Shown: piece after piece, positions 51,238 through 63,617 of the stretch
How the letters are laid out: each line of letters begins with the position of its first letter
Position numbering within the stretch: the stretch's first letter is position 1
Source of the DNA: Pseudoscleropodium purum
Taxonomy: Eukaryota; Streptophyta; Bryopsida; Hypnales; Brachytheciaceae
Direction: 5' to 3'
Length of the DNA stretch: 64,000 bases
Assembly: GCA_963969395.1 (NCBI GenBank)
Contig: OZ017799.1
Span: 11,286,501-11,350,500 of the forward strand
Notes under the pieces: model-generated
Seen by the model: the letters and a program-made list of their open reading frames with translations, nothing else
Told to the model about the DNA's origin: nothing
Databases searched by the model: none
Position numbers and translations under genes: made by a program

Positions 51238-51415
51238 CGACGAATCCTAATTTGTGGCGCTTCCGCCCTGTGATGGACATGTGTCAAAATGGATGGTAGG
51301 TGGGAGGGGTTGAAATCGACAAGTGTACCTTCCGAATCCTAATTTGTGGCGTTTCAGCCCCGCCGTGTGTCAAAATGGATGGTAGGTGGCAGAGGTGGAA
51401 ATCGGCAAGTGCACT
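51238..51415. repeat. Tandem duplication of about 90 bp
   Basis: The words cgaatcctaatttgtggcg, gtgtcaaaatggatggtagg and gaaatcg.caagtg occur twice in the same order (about 51240-51330 and 51335-51412). It lies just upstream of the putative coding remnants starting at 51440. Confidence 0.8.
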
Positions 51416-51439
51416 AGGGGCACTTCTTCTCATTTACAG

Positions 51440-52375
51440 ATGACTTCTTCGACAGTGAAGCATTTTGGAGTTGGAGTGTTTCATCGTTTGAGCGAAGAGA
51501 ATTGGTGGACGAGTGTCTCATAGGGAAATATTTGATCATTGATGGTTCGAGGTACAATTTTATGAAGGTAGCGAGGTATTCATTTTTTGTTTTGTTATTT
51601 GATTAAATTTCTCCCTTTCATTTTTCTCTTCTATATTCCTACTAAAAAAATGTCAGAAGCTGTAAATACTTTGTCAATCTTGCAAGTAGTGCATCGTGAT
51701 GTGGGCGAAAGAATCATACCCGATTATAATCAAATTTTTAGGCCACCTCCCTTGATTCACAGGCTTGAGGGCAAAAAATATGGCTGTTCATTTTTGTGTG
51801 ACTATTATTCAACAGAGTGGTTAAAATATAACAAAAACATGAAGAACACTACTAAATGGCTCCAAGATTCAATGAAAGAGTTTCCACACGAAGCAAACAA
51901 AACTAAACAAGAGTGATTAAGAAAAGTTTGTTATTTGAAGATTGATGAATCTTTGTAATGTAGAAATCTTTGTAAACAAAACTTTAAATTTTTATGGGGT
52001 TAGTATGACATGGGAGGTAGAAGACATTGTTGAACATTTAGTTGAAAAAATTGATCAAATGTGTAAAAGGAGTAACAATTTTTTTTGAAAGACCAAGAAA
52101 ATGAAGAAATAGAGTAAGTCAACCAAGTAAGTGACACTGTTGATGACAAAGTTATTGTTCTTGTTAGAATAGAAGTAGAAAGCAATGATAAGAGACTTGT
52201 GATGGAGGAGTTGAATGAAAATGTGTACACAATGAGAAGTAGATTGTTTGGTGAGATAAAGTACTTGTGAAAATTGGTTCCTCAAAAACAAAAAAGATGT
52301 TTTGATGGGTATACTTCAAAAATGGACAAAGAACGACTTCATATGGTGGCGGAATTCATCCGAGAGAAGTGAAGG
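51440..52375 (+). pseudogene. Remnant of a spliced gene of unknown family
   Basis: Exon-like blocks on the plus strand: 51443-51566 (SFERRELVDECLIGKYLIID, then RYNFMK before GTAGCG); 51656-51916 after an AG (QVVHRDVGERIIPDYNQIF, YGCSFLCDYYSTEWLKYNKN, TTKWLQDSMKEFPHEANK, then a stop); then short coding-like pieces in shifting frames at 52020-52080, 52084-52270 (DDKVIVLVRIEVESNDKRLV) and 52275-52370. The composition is less AT-rich than the surroundings. Stops and shifts show decay. No known domain recognised. It may be the 5' part of the same relic as the hAT-like gene at 54.9 kb, but nothing proves this. Confidence 0.35.
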
Positions 52376-54897
52376 TGCAATGAAGCTACAAATCAAACAT
52401 GAATGAGGTATTCTTTTGGCTAATTTGTTGGTTGTTAGGGTTTATAGGATGTAAGGTTCAACAAATATTTCTTATAAAATATCTAAAAGCTCCATTTAGT
52501 TTTGCAGAACTAGCATAGATAGAATCTGGTTTCATTTGAATCAATTCTCCGTTGCTTCACTATTCCAACATGTTTGCTTTCTTTGAAATGAATACTTGTA
52601 AATTATTTAGATTTGGGCGAGCAAGATGCACTAGTTCTCACATTAGGGTTTTGAGTAGCGGTGAAGCATTTTGATGGAATGATCGAATTTGGAGTATGTA
52701 TTGACGGAGATTGGCAATGGCATCGTCATCATTGTCCAAGGTGTGTAGATGACCTTTTAGGGGAAACGCTGCAAGTATGAGCGCGAGCACTACTGTAGGT
52801 TTAGGGTTCTGCATACATTTCTACCGTTTACATATCAGAATTGTCAAATTTATCATCAATTTTTTGTAAATTGGCGTGATTCTTGAGTTAAAAATTGGGG
52901 ACATAAGTCTACATAGAGGTCTATAAAGTAGGATTGGTTTATGGTATACATTAACGGTTATTTCAACTAAGCATATTTTGGAAGGTACCAAAGTTAGTAG
53001 TAGAATATTGCCAGTATAATGAATTAACCTTATTTGGTAACATTCATTGGTGTGTTTCTAGTTGCTAAAAGAATTGTGGTACACTTTTGCATAGAGCTCT
53101 AAAAATTACGACTCATATAGATTTAAGTTTCAAGTCGCTCACACTTGAAAGTGCCAAAGTTGTAGATTATGTGACTTGAACAAAATTGACCTTGTAGAAA
53201 CTATTTCCTCCACAGTTTTTGAATGAATTGAAGCGTCCAACACGTACTTACTCTACAAGAAATGCAATTGTTGTGGGCTGTAGTGTAGCTTACATCATGT
53301 TTTATGCTACTAAGTGTGACTTCTTATTCATAATCCAATTTCTTATGCCTCACGAATAATCTATCAAAACCCATTTTGTTTCAAAGTAATCTAAAAATGT
53401 TACTTAGTAACTTCTACTTAAATTTACTAATGTTTGAAACTAATAATATTTTGTTGGTTCAGAAGTTGGTTATCTAAGTTTGGCATGGCATCCAAGTCCA
53501 TTTTGGGAGCTACTTTTGATTGGTGAGCTGTTGATGATCTACGCTGGCTCATATATGGGCTAATGTGTTTAGTTACAAATATTCAATGTGTTTGAATGCA
53601 TGTAACTAGATTAGGAGTTTTGAGGTGAGCACAATTTCAGGCGATGCTCAAGTAAGCCCTCAAGAGGCGTTTTTAGTACATCAAAATGGAATTATATAAG
53701 TGGTTTATGTACGATTGTACGTAATTGTAGAAGGTGCACTTACAATTTATTTCCCATCAAGCGTACAATATTAAAGTGTGTAGGCTAGTTTTAGGTGTTT
53801 TTTATGTTTATTTGGTTATTAATTTTACTAATCATTGAAGTGCTTTTGCACTAGTGCCATGCTTATGCAAAGGCTTAGTAGTAGAAAGACGTGGAATTTG
53901 AAAGAGTGTAGTCTCTAGAATTTGAATCGGTCTGGGTCATGACTAGCGTTTTTTTAGTTGGTGAAATGGAGTCTAAAGGTGAAATTTTTTGATTGGACAT
54001 GCCTTTTTGGCTAAAAAGTCATTGTTTGTTGTTGGATCAGGTGCCTCAACATCTCTAATCGCAGCCGTTGGGAAGCCGTCATTCTTTAGTGCCTAACAAT
54101 CCTTTTGCCTCCAACAAATGGCTTTCATCTCCACTACTCACATCGTTTTTGCCTGCTAGCGCCCCTTTGGTCATTTAATTTTACGTTTTGGTGCCACTTG
54201 TTCCTCCACAGTTTAATCTCATTTCCTTCCATGTTACAGCATTGGCGCTAGAACTTCCCTTGCCTTGCATACCAGATTTGCTACATCTATTGTGTACATT
54301 TTTGAAACTAAATTTTGTATTGCCACTTCTTTTGTACATTATTGGAATTTTGTGTCACCACTTACAAAAATGATGAGGACATTTAGGATGTGCACAAGGA
54401 TTCATGATTACAACAACTTGAAGGTAAAGGTGCCTACAATATGGAAGTTGCACCGTTTGTAGCCTCCACGCTATGACAACCTTGCGAAATTTATGACTTC
54501 AACATTGAGGTTCACATTGCTCTCTAAATTTGCTTACTAAATTGTTGTATGTGTGTCAACATGATGTGCATTTGTTTTCATCGAGCATTGTTTACAGTTG
54601 CTAGGTCGGTTTGTTGAGACATGTGCTTTTGCTTTTGCATGCATACATATCATTTTGTGAACGGACTTTGCTATGCACTGTTGCTATTGTGTCCTATTGT
54701 TGTGTGCTACTTTGTGTGTTGTTTGGCAAGATGTTTCTAGGAAGGTCTTTACATTGGTTCTTTGCAAAGCTTCTAACTTCAGGATCATCCTCTGGTTTGG
54801 TGCATCTGCATGGTTCTAACAATTCCAACATTGAGACGTCTACTTTGAGGTCAATAGTGCCGTGTAGCTCCAAACCAATAGCCAAAGTGGAGGACAA
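52376..54897. other. Spacer, possibly introns or flank of transposon relics
   Basis: No convincing domains. Short plus-strand frames (for example 54611-54973) are only suggestive of coding sequence near their 3' ends. No element termini were seen. Confidence 0.35.
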
Positions 54898-56583
54898 TTG
54901 GTGTGCAACCTCCCTCGTCAACGCAAACAAGACAAACAAAAGAAGAAGCGGAGGTACTCAAATTCGGCAGTAGTTCTATTGAACTCAAGAGACCCATCAG
55001 TTCTTGTTGATGTCGCTACAAAAAAAGATGTGGTTGAAGTCATTGTGCTTTCATTAAGGGGAACAATTGTGAGCATTCCTAGATAAGAGAATGGAAAGGG
55101 GAAGCTACCAAAAAGCTACGGCTTTGAAGATTTTGACAATGAGGAGGACAAAGATTGCAACATGGAGGAGTCTACTCATAAAAAAAGGCCAAGAAATCCT
55201 ATAAAGCAAGCCGGAAATTCCAAGAAACCTGGATTGCTTGACTTCCTTGAGTAGAGTTGCATCGAGGCGGCGATGGGCTGTATGAATCGGTGAAGTACTT
55301 GGTGTGCATAGCGATTGAAGGCAAAGACAAAATTCTTGGCCCAAAGTGGGATACTTTGACGAAACATGGAGGTAAGAGGAAAACTATATGTGACATGCCA
55401 AACGGCATAGAAAAGGACCAGTGGTATCAAGATAGGAATTGCAAGCACATAAAGAACGAATGCATTTTTGTGGCTAGGAGCTGCACAACTGTTTTGGAAT
55501 AAGTAACGGAAGTAAAGGGGAGTGGGGTTTCAAACAAATTTAGTTTGTCACCATCTTGCATCTGTTGCACGAAGGCTGCCCTATGTTGGAGTACACTACC
55601 CTTCAGTTGTTGTTCAACTTTCTAGGTGTATCTAAATTGCCCAAGCAGCATTGGTCAGATTCCACTGGTTGGGAGTTGGTCGAGTGCTTGTTCATGCAAG
55701 TGCAATTGAAGACAAAGAAGATCATGGAGAAGGCTTGTTTTTTCTCCATTAATTGTGATGAAGTTTCTCCACTCGACATCCAAAGCTGGATCAACATTCA
55801 TAGATATATTTGTGAAGATTTGCTGTGGAAACCCTTACTCCTATCTCTAGAGCGGGTTGTCTATGGTTCTGGCTCCAAGAGTATGACAAAGGTGATAGTC
55901 GATGCCATTCATACTTATGGAGGTGTCGAAGGCAAGGACTTGGAAGCACGACTAGCTTTGTTTAGTGCAGGTAAGTACTTTTTGTTCTTTGTTGTAGTCC
56001 TTGCATTACTATATGTTTGTTTACATCAACATGCTTGTAGTATTCATGTTGATGGATATACATTGCAAAGTTGCACTAATGTTGAACTGCCCTTGTTTTG
56101 ATCATGTATGCAAATGAAGTGAACGCATTTCAGGGTAAGAGGATTGGAGTAGTCCAACAATTGAAGATGAATTACAATTCAAGGATTATTGGCATTCATT
56201 GCATGGTGAAGATTTGTCTTGTTGTGAGGTCTAATTTTTCTAATTCTATTCTTTTCGTTTTGTAGTTGCATGTTTAAATAGTGCTTTCTTCATATTGTGT
56301 GCTGGTGGATGTGGTGGTTTGTGTGTACGCCCATTGCACCAATCTTGTTGTGGAAACTCTTAGTAGTCTACTAGTTATCCAACAGCTTGAGGAGATGTTG
56401 CGATCCTTGCATACATTCTTTGCCCATTTACCCAAATGGCATCTCGAATTCCAAAAGCTAGCAGATGTCATGCACTCCAAAGGCTTGAAAATCTTGAAGA
56501 ATATTAAAACAAGGTGGATCAGCATGCTTCCTCCTATAGTGAGAGTCATGAACAAGTATAGAGTACTTTTTGTGAAGATGTAG
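54898..56583 (+). pseudogene. hAT-superfamily transposase-like gene, decayed
   Basis: Coding-like pieces in order: 54898-55250, in changing frames, with an acidic and nuclear-localisation-like DFDNEEDKDCN and HKKRPRNP; 55257-55500 (VKYLVCIAIEGKDKILGPKW, CKHIKNEC, like the degenerate zinc-finger region before hAT transposases); 55544-55970 (LEYTTLQLLFNFLGV, ACFFSINCDEVSPLDIQSW, RLALFSA); an intron 55971-56119 with GTAAGT...AAG; 56120-56205 (NAFQGKRIGVVQQL, IIGIHCM); and 56281-56583 (CTNLVVETLSSL, LKILKNIKTRWISMLPP). The HCM-AH-TNLVVE and KTRW segments are characteristic of hAT transposases of the ZNF862/KIAA1586-like type. The Asp normally found in DGV-x-x-FxG appears as Ala (SAVNAFQG across the intron). 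Frameshifts at several places. Confidence 0.55.
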
Positions 56584-58729
56584 GGGGACTCTGTAGCACC
56601 TAAAAAAGATGCAAATGGGAATGCAACAAAAAAGATAAAGGTTTTATAAGGCTGGCATCAAAGAACTTGGTGTACCTATCTAATTTCAAGATCCTGCTTG
56701 GTCTTACCGGTTTGCTATCCATATTGTAGTCAGTTGTGAGTCTTGGTTTCGTCACTTGGGACTTAGTCTTTATTTTTTTGATTTCTTAAAGTTTTTGAGT
56801 GTGGTTTTAGATGTGAAAAGACTGGAAATGCATGTTGGACCAAAACCTGTATTGCACATACCAATACACCCCCTAGTCACTTTACGCCTAGTTTTATATA
56901 TATACAATCCAAACCTGCATATAAATATGGTAGAAATCTACCTTTTGTATATAATAAATGTATTAAGTAGAAACTACTTGATGATTTACACCTATTTGTA
57001 CAAAGAGACACAAATTGACTAAAATTGGTATGAAAGAATCTTATGAGAATCCTAGTGTAGATTTTCCGTAATAGGCTTCAATTTCCCCATTCCATCGATG
57101 AAATAATAAAAACCTCAATTGTTAGCTTGTAGGTGAAGAAAACTCAAATTCGAGCATCGAAGGGCATCTACGACCTAAGTATGGTGATTTCAAATAGGAG
57201 TCATGCCAGAAATCCAATGGCACAATTGCTTTGCTAAGATTCCTCTTTTTATGGAAGATTTCCTATTCACTGGAAGTTAAAGAAGATAGTGGAATTTGTA
57301 TTCCTTTTCCATGTGTGTAAGGTAAGAATGTAAACTTGCACATTTCTTGAAGAATTCCATGAGATTCCCCCAAAATTCTCGATTTTTTCTGATCATCTTA
57401 GATCTTTTTCCGAACAGTCAACTATCCGAATTTGACGTGGTAAAATTGTAGAAATTATCATGAATGCGGTAAAATCTCACTAAAAATTAGTATAACTTTT
57501 TTTATGTTTATAAAGCGCTTCAACAAGTTTTGTGACATTCTGATAGCGGGAGGTGCCAAAAGTAGCAAGATTGTCTGAAACTAGTAAATTTAAGGATCAA
57601 GTGCAGAGTTGACCGGCATATTGGGAGCACATGACATCAGAATAAATCAAACTTAGGGTCTTTTCTTACTCCCTTAAACCTACCTAGGCGCCTAGGCTAG
57701 TTACTTTTGTCAAATATTGAAAACTCCAAAACTTAGATTTTTATTCGTTTTGAGTTTCTAGTCACTACTAAGATTCTTTAGATTTTTGAGGTTGGACAAA
57801 GGATTAGAGATTCTGTAAACTAAAAATGGCATTCTGAAGCCATTAGCGCAATCCTTTTGCCATTTAGAATAATTCTCCAAAAGTTAGAAATTAGGTCAAA
57901 TGTAGAAGTCAAAATTGAAAGGATTAGGTTGAAAATCTTATGTGATAAGGTTACCTAGTAGGAAATTGGAGAGAGATGAGGCCCTTGAAAGGTATTTAAG
58001 GGCTCTCATTTTTCTCTCAAAACACCCCTTCTAGTTCAATTTGAACCTCTTATTAGAGTACTGGATTCATTCAATTGGATTTTGGCTAATTTAGGCCACG
58101 TTGCCAACCATCCTTGTTTTCGGAGCATTTTTAGCTCCAATTGTTGGTATTTGTGTAGCTTTCTTTGGAAGACATTGGAATCCCTTCCAACGTTGGCTTG
58201 TGTGCCTTATTGATTATTGCTAATTGTGACTTAACTTGCTGAGTTTGTTGATGTACTAATCCTAGACCCTCTCACCGTACCTTGGCGATGCAACTTTGAG
58301 GGGTTTCTAGCTTGTAAGTGGAGTATCTTAATTCTAAGTGGGAATTCCCTTTTGGTGAAATCCCCTAGAGTTAGGAAAGTTGTATATTAAGTCGTTGAGT
58401 ACCATTGTAGACTAACCTGGTGTTATTCCAAAGTGGACTTACTATAGGATAAGTAGCTTGTTGAAGAAACTTAGACTATTATCATCCCTACAACGAAGCT
58501 TCGACCTTGAGAATTAGAAATCATCCTTTGAGAAATAGTAGACTAGTTAGTGTGCCAAGTTTAGTTTCCAAAATGCAAGTTTAAAAAGTTCAAGTTTAAT
58601 TCCCAAAAGTAGCGACAAGAGGTGGCATTAAATTCAATTAAGGGTGGTTCGAGCAATTGTAGAAGGATATCGGATTGTAAGGGTAATGTGAGTAATTGCC
58701 TTAATTAAGTCAAACATTGGAAAAGCAAC
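56584..58729. other. Spacer without supported genes
   Basis: The first 200 bp may be 3' remains of the hAT-like gene. The rest is of moderate composition without recognisable domains, and no 5' LTR matching 59888-60405 was seen here. Confidence 0.35.
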
Positions 58730-59862
58730 CCCGTAAGGCTATCCTAGTACTCCCAACACCCTTCAAAAGTACGTTAAGACATTCAAGGCTAACCGAGCAT
58801 CCCTTGAAGCATCCAACACCTCTTGAAGGCTACTCCAGTACTTCCAAGGCTTCTAGCACCTCCAACGCGTTCTAAAGCCATCTAATACCCCCTAAAGGCT
58901 ACCCTAGTGCTTCCAAGGCTCCTAGAACCCCTCAAAGGCACCCCAATACATACCTAGAGCTATCCAACCATACTTGGAGCTACCTAGTACGTTCTAAGGG
59001 CTTCCCAACGAGTCCCAAAGCCATCTAGCACCCTCGAAGGCTTCCCAATACTCCCAAGGCCATCCCAATACCCCTTAGAGGCACTCCAATACATACCCGA
59101 ACATCCAAGGCCAACCTAACACCCCCTGAAGGTTCCCCCAACTCTTCCAAGGCTCCTAGCACCCCTCAAAGGTACCCTAGTATATACCCAGAGCTATTTA
59201 GAACCCCCCAAAGGCTTACCAATACGTCCAAGGTCAATCCAGCACCCCTTGAAGCACCTTAACACGTCTGAAGGCCATCCCAGCACCCTCAAGGGCTTTC
59301 CCATACTCCTAAGGCTCTCTCCACCTACTTGGAGCTACCCAGTATATACTCAGAGCTATCTAATATGTCCAAGGCCATCCTAGCACCCTCCAAAGGCTTA
59401 TTAGTACGTCCAAAGCCAATCCAACATCCCTTGATGCACCCCAATGTGTTCTAAGGGCTTCCTAGCACGTTTCAAGGCCATTCCAATACCCTTAAGGGCT
59501 TTCCAGTGCTTCCAAGGCTCCCAACAACCCTTGGAGGAATCTAGTACCTACCCGGAGCTACACAGCCATATTTGGAGCTATCCAACCATACCCGAAGCTA
59601 TCCAGCACATACCCAAAGCTACCAATACATCCAAGGCCACTAAGAACCCCCTAAGGCTATCCAAGTACTCTCTAATGGCTTCTTAGTACCTATAAAGCCA
59701 TTCTGGCACCCTTCAAGGTCTTCTAGTACTTCCAAGGCTCCCCGCATCTACTTGGAGCTATTCAACCTATATCCAAAGCTATCCAACATATCCAAGGCTA
59801 TCCAACATCCCCCGAAGGCCTCCCAGAGCGTCCCAAGGTGCCCAACACTTCCAAAGTCCAAC
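58730..59862. repeat. Degenerate C-rich tandem array (~22-bp units, over 45 units)
   Basis: Roughly 1.1 kb built from variants of ccaaggctayccagyaccc (IUPAC), with recurring words ccaaggc, gagctatcc, cccttgaag, caaaggc and agcac. Unit length and sequence vary; some units combine into higher-order blocks (for example the cataccyggagctatcc group at 58935-58990 and 59555-59620). Strong strand asymmetry: C-rich, G-poor on the plus strand. No conserved reading frame through the array. Confidence 0.8.
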
Positions 59863-59865
59863 TAC

Positions 59866-59887
59866 AGGAGGTAAAAATGGGAGGGAG
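59866..59887 (+). promoter_or_regulatory. Putative polypurine tract
   Basis: aggaggtaaaaatgggaggg then ag, a 22-base run with only two pyrimidines, immediately before a TG that could start an LTR. Confidence 0.4.
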
Positions 59888-60405
59888 TGTAGTCTAGCTT
59901 TTTGACTTTTATTACTATTTATTTTTATTTTTAAGAACGTTATATATATTCCACTCTATTTCTAGTATCTAGTGTAAAAATAGGCTTATTTTATCTTCCA
60001 AGTGTGAAAAGGATTCAAAACTATTGAGGGAAGTAGTTAGTTTGGAAATACAAAATAAAAGTAAAAGATAAAGATAAAGAAAACAAGAGATAAAGAAAAA
60101 GAAAAAAGAAATAAAGATTTGGGGAGTTTTGTTGAAAACGTTGTAGTTGTTTGACTCTTCCGATCTCCCCCTTTCCTTGACTTAAATTCCCTCTCCCTCC
60201 TCTCATTTTTCCCCCTCTCTGAAGTGCAGATTGTAGAATTTCTCTTAGTGCTGTAATTCTTGTGCGTGTAATTTTGTTTTTTACAATAAAAATTGAATTT
60301 GTACAATCTATGTGTTCTTGTTTTTGGAGTTGCTGTACTTTGTGCTGGTGTTAGTTGCTTGGTGTCACGTGAATCGTTAGGTTGCACTGCTAGATTGTGT
60401 TTGCA
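59888..60405 (+). repeat. Putative 3' or solo LTR (~518 bp)
   Basis: Begins TGTAGTCTAG after a polypurine tract and could end ..TTTGCA at 60405. Inside are a TATATATATT box near 59941 and an AATAAA at 60285-60290, in the promoter-to-polyA order of an LTR. No second copy lies in the window and no target duplication was found, so the right border is a guess. The array at 58.7-59.9 kb would then be internal to a retroelement whose 5' part is missing. Confidence 0.35.
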
Positions 60406-61690
60406 GGATGATTAATTAATGAATTTGTGGACTGACCTTGCTGACCGTGAGATTTGGAGCTTTTGTGCGTATTCTCTGGTTGAATTTCTGTATATTGTTA
60501 GTGTGTGTGATTTTGAGTCAATTGAGAGACCTGAACACTGTGAGAGACTTGTTACTTGTAAAGGTGAATTAGAATGTGAAAATGGTTTGGAACTTTGAGC
60601 ACTGAGGAATGAAACATAGAAGCCTAAAGTTGACTGCGACCTGTGCAAAAAATCGGAAAGGTTGAAATTTAAAATTGTAGATGTATTGGATGATAAAATT
60701 CTCCTGAGATCGGATCTATAATAGAAGGGAAGATTGGGCTTAATCAAATCTGAGACTGCAAAGATCAAGAGGATTCGTCGCAGCCGGCACTTACAAATGC
60801 GGTCGCCACAGCTCTTGTCTGCAGAGTCAAATGTTGACAACTTTGACAAATTTGGGAGAATTGTCATCAATTGAGGCTTGGTGAGGACCTCATCAATCAA
60901 GCGAGCACAAATTTGCAAATAGTTTAAAGAAATTTGACAAATTGGATCAAATTTTGTAAATTTACGACATTCAACGCCGATTGAGGTTGCATCCTCAATC
61001 CCTCAAAGTTTTTCAAATTTTTGATTGGTAAATTTCTGACGGCGGAGGAATTGAGGTAGAATTCGGAGAAAGATTTCAAAAATTGTAACAATTCGACCCT
61101 GATCGGAGGCCTTGAGGATTGGCACAGCGCGGCGAGCAGACAGCCGCGACGCCGAAGCCAGGCGGTAGCAGGTCGGCGAGGCACATCAACTGGGAGATGG
61201 ACTGATCTAGTCGAATGGAACCCAACGGTCAGACGGTTGAGACCCGTGAGGAAGCTAGTGCGAGCATAGGCCGGGTAAAGGTCTTGGTGGCTCGAGATAC
61301 GGGTATTGGGATAATCCGGGTATCAACTGGGTATCGCACAGCCATAAGATAGTGACGGATAAAACAAATTAAAATAAAGTTCAGATTTTTTGAATGGCCC
61401 TATGGGCCATATCCTTAGTTTAGGTATAGGTCTTAACATAGGTTTAGGATGTCAATTTTGAAATTACATATGCATGTTGTAAATGGGAGTTTTGTATAAG
61501 TTTTGTGTGAGTTTTAGATAGAGCATATTGATTTGTACGTATTTGGCCATATTGTCCTTGGTTGTGTGTGTGCGGGCTTATTGTGAGTTATTCTAAAACG
61601 TTAACTCTTATTCTTGTGCTAAATACTAAAGAATAATAATACTATTATTTATTTAGTCTATAAATCCTACATTGCACATGCATTCATTAC
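60406..61690. other. Unassigned region, locally GC-richer
   Basis: Open minus-strand frames (60412-60918, 60924-61184) have no recognisable domain and look fortuitous. 61090-61340 is GC-rich, with repeats of ggtat-type words (gggtattgggataatccggg). It may be flank or leader of the putative LTR element. Confidence 0.3.
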
Positions 61691-61703
61691 AAGTCAGTCC
61701 ACA

Positions 61704-61762
61704 TTGAACTATTGTCCCTGAACTATTGTCCCTGAACTATTGTCCCAGAACTATTGTCATGA
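61704..61762. repeat. 15-bp tandem repeat, four copies
   Basis: gaactattgtccct repeated with spacing of 15 bp, last copies slightly diverged (gaactattgtccca, gaactattgtcatg). Simple minisatellite. Confidence 0.9.
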
Positions 61763-63326
61763 GCCACTAGCACACTAGATAAGACTGAGACATCATACAT
61801 CTATCAATAGCATCTATTAACGGACAACATGAGTTGTATCTTGGATTTTTGTGGGAATAAGAGTAAATAAACCTTTTAATCTAATAAACTAGTACATTAT
61901 GACCTTTGAATACACTACGCTAGCCTTATATAGTTCATTCCTTGGTGTTCAAACTCGGATTTCGAGAACGAGATAAGATCTCAAAAATCATACTACAAGG
62001 AGGCATGCCAAAACTCAATCAAAATCCAATCAAGTATAAATAAAGTCCAAGGGAGAAGGGGTACGGATTTATAGAAGACACTAAAGATAGATAAAGGTTG
62101 GTAGGAAATCTCTAGGGGGAAGGTCAACCATTAGAGAAGAAACAACCCAATAAGTGACATTAGATAAGAATATCGGGTTGGAATAATCAATTATTGTGTA
62201 GGACATAGAGTCAAAGTCTAAAGTCAACTTTAGCATATAATAATGGAGGAAAGATAGAAGGAAAAGAAGAATAGTAGAAGGGAAAAAAATAGAGGAGGAA
62301 GAAAGAAAATAATCTTAGAGAAAGCGACCACTTGTAAGTTTTCTTTATCTTCAAGCTACGACCAAGATTATTAAGGTGGAAGAAGGATGAAAAACGAGGG
62401 AGAGCATCAAGGGTTACAACACAATCTCAATAACAACCCCACTTTTGAGGTATGTACCTAAATCCTTTATTTTTCTTGAATTTTTAAAGTTAACTAGTTT
62501 TACTACACTATCAAAAGTCTAAAGCCAATTCAGATTGTAAAGAGTAGGTTATTACCTAATGTCAGGTGGTTCATAGTACAAGCCTTGCCTAGCGATTTCT
62601 AAAACTATATTACACTTAGAATTCTGAGTTATTTCAATGAAGATATTAATGGAAGAAGTTTTGAACCATATTGGATGAAAACTAGCTCAATTCATTCAAA
62701 GAGACCAGAAATGGAAACTAAAATAAGTTAAAGGATTTGGAAGTCAAAGGTAAGAGAAACACTAGGTTTTGAATTATTGTTAGAAAACTATGGATGAAGG
62801 TTGATTTACCGAATAGTGGTCAAAGTTCATCCTTCCATAACTCTCACTAGAGAAGTCCAAATTAGAAGTTCTTATCAAGTAGAGAGTGTGAACTAAGGCT
62901 TACAAAAGACCAATTTCAATCATACAAAAACAATAAGTTGGTAGAAGGAACTTACAACTCAATTGAACTAGAGAAGTGTTCACTTGGAAATTATAAAACA
63001 ATATTTAAAACCTCCACAATGAAGGGTAGAGGGATAAAGAATGTTATGAATCATAGGAGTAGGAATTCTAGAAAGATCCATTACTTAGAAGGCACTATGG
63101 ACCAATGTTAAAACACCTATAGGATAGAAATAAAAAATCCAAGAACCTGGTTATGTTTGCTTGTTTACCAAGGGCGAGTAAAAAAGCACTTACATCGGTG
63201 TAATCCCTCATCAAATTCTCTCAAAGCAAGGAGGTCTTTGTGTGTGACTATGTTGCAACAATTCACATTTGTATTGCTGAAATACTAGCTTTGTATATGG
63301 ACGAGAGCAGTGCGTTTTAACAGGAT
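61763..63326. other. Spacer without supported genes
   Basis: Purine-rich in 62250-62330 and 62690-62950; no domains, no element ends. Confidence 0.4.
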
Positions 63327-63617
63327 TTGTTTTGGGATTTTAACACTCTCAATGAAGTTCAACATGATGCCATCCCCATGTCTTGGGTGAGTGAAGCTCT
63401 AGACTTGAATGAAGTAGGCGAGACTTTGTATTTTACCTGTGGTGATCATAGTATCCAAGCACTTGATGTAAATCCAAGCAAAGACACTTCAGTGCCCATC
63501 ACTTGGGAGCTACATGCAAGCATCTGCAATGATGTGAAGGCCATGTATAAAGGTCAAATTCACTCCTTATTGTTAGTGGTTACACAATATAACAGAGAGA
63601 AACATAGTACACACTAG
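63327..63617 (+). CDS. Short hypothetical ORF, possibly a gene fragment
   Basis: 96 codons, MFWDFNTLNEVQHDAIPMSW at the start, then GETLYFTCGDHSIQALDVNP. Codon use and lack of low complexity make it more protein-like than most short frames here, but no family is recognised. It could be an exon, because the composition remains similar just upstream. It may equally be chance. Confidence 0.22.
   Translation: MFWDFNTLNEVQHDAIPMSWVSEALDLNEVGETLYFTCGDHSIQALDVNPSKDTSVPITWELHASICNDVKAMYKGQIHSLLLVVTQYNREKHSTH

Noticed and set aside
60412..61184. Minus-strand frames of 168 and 86 codons
   Set aside because: No recognisable domain, repetitive Ser/Leu/Arg content, and no splice or start context; treated as fortuitous.
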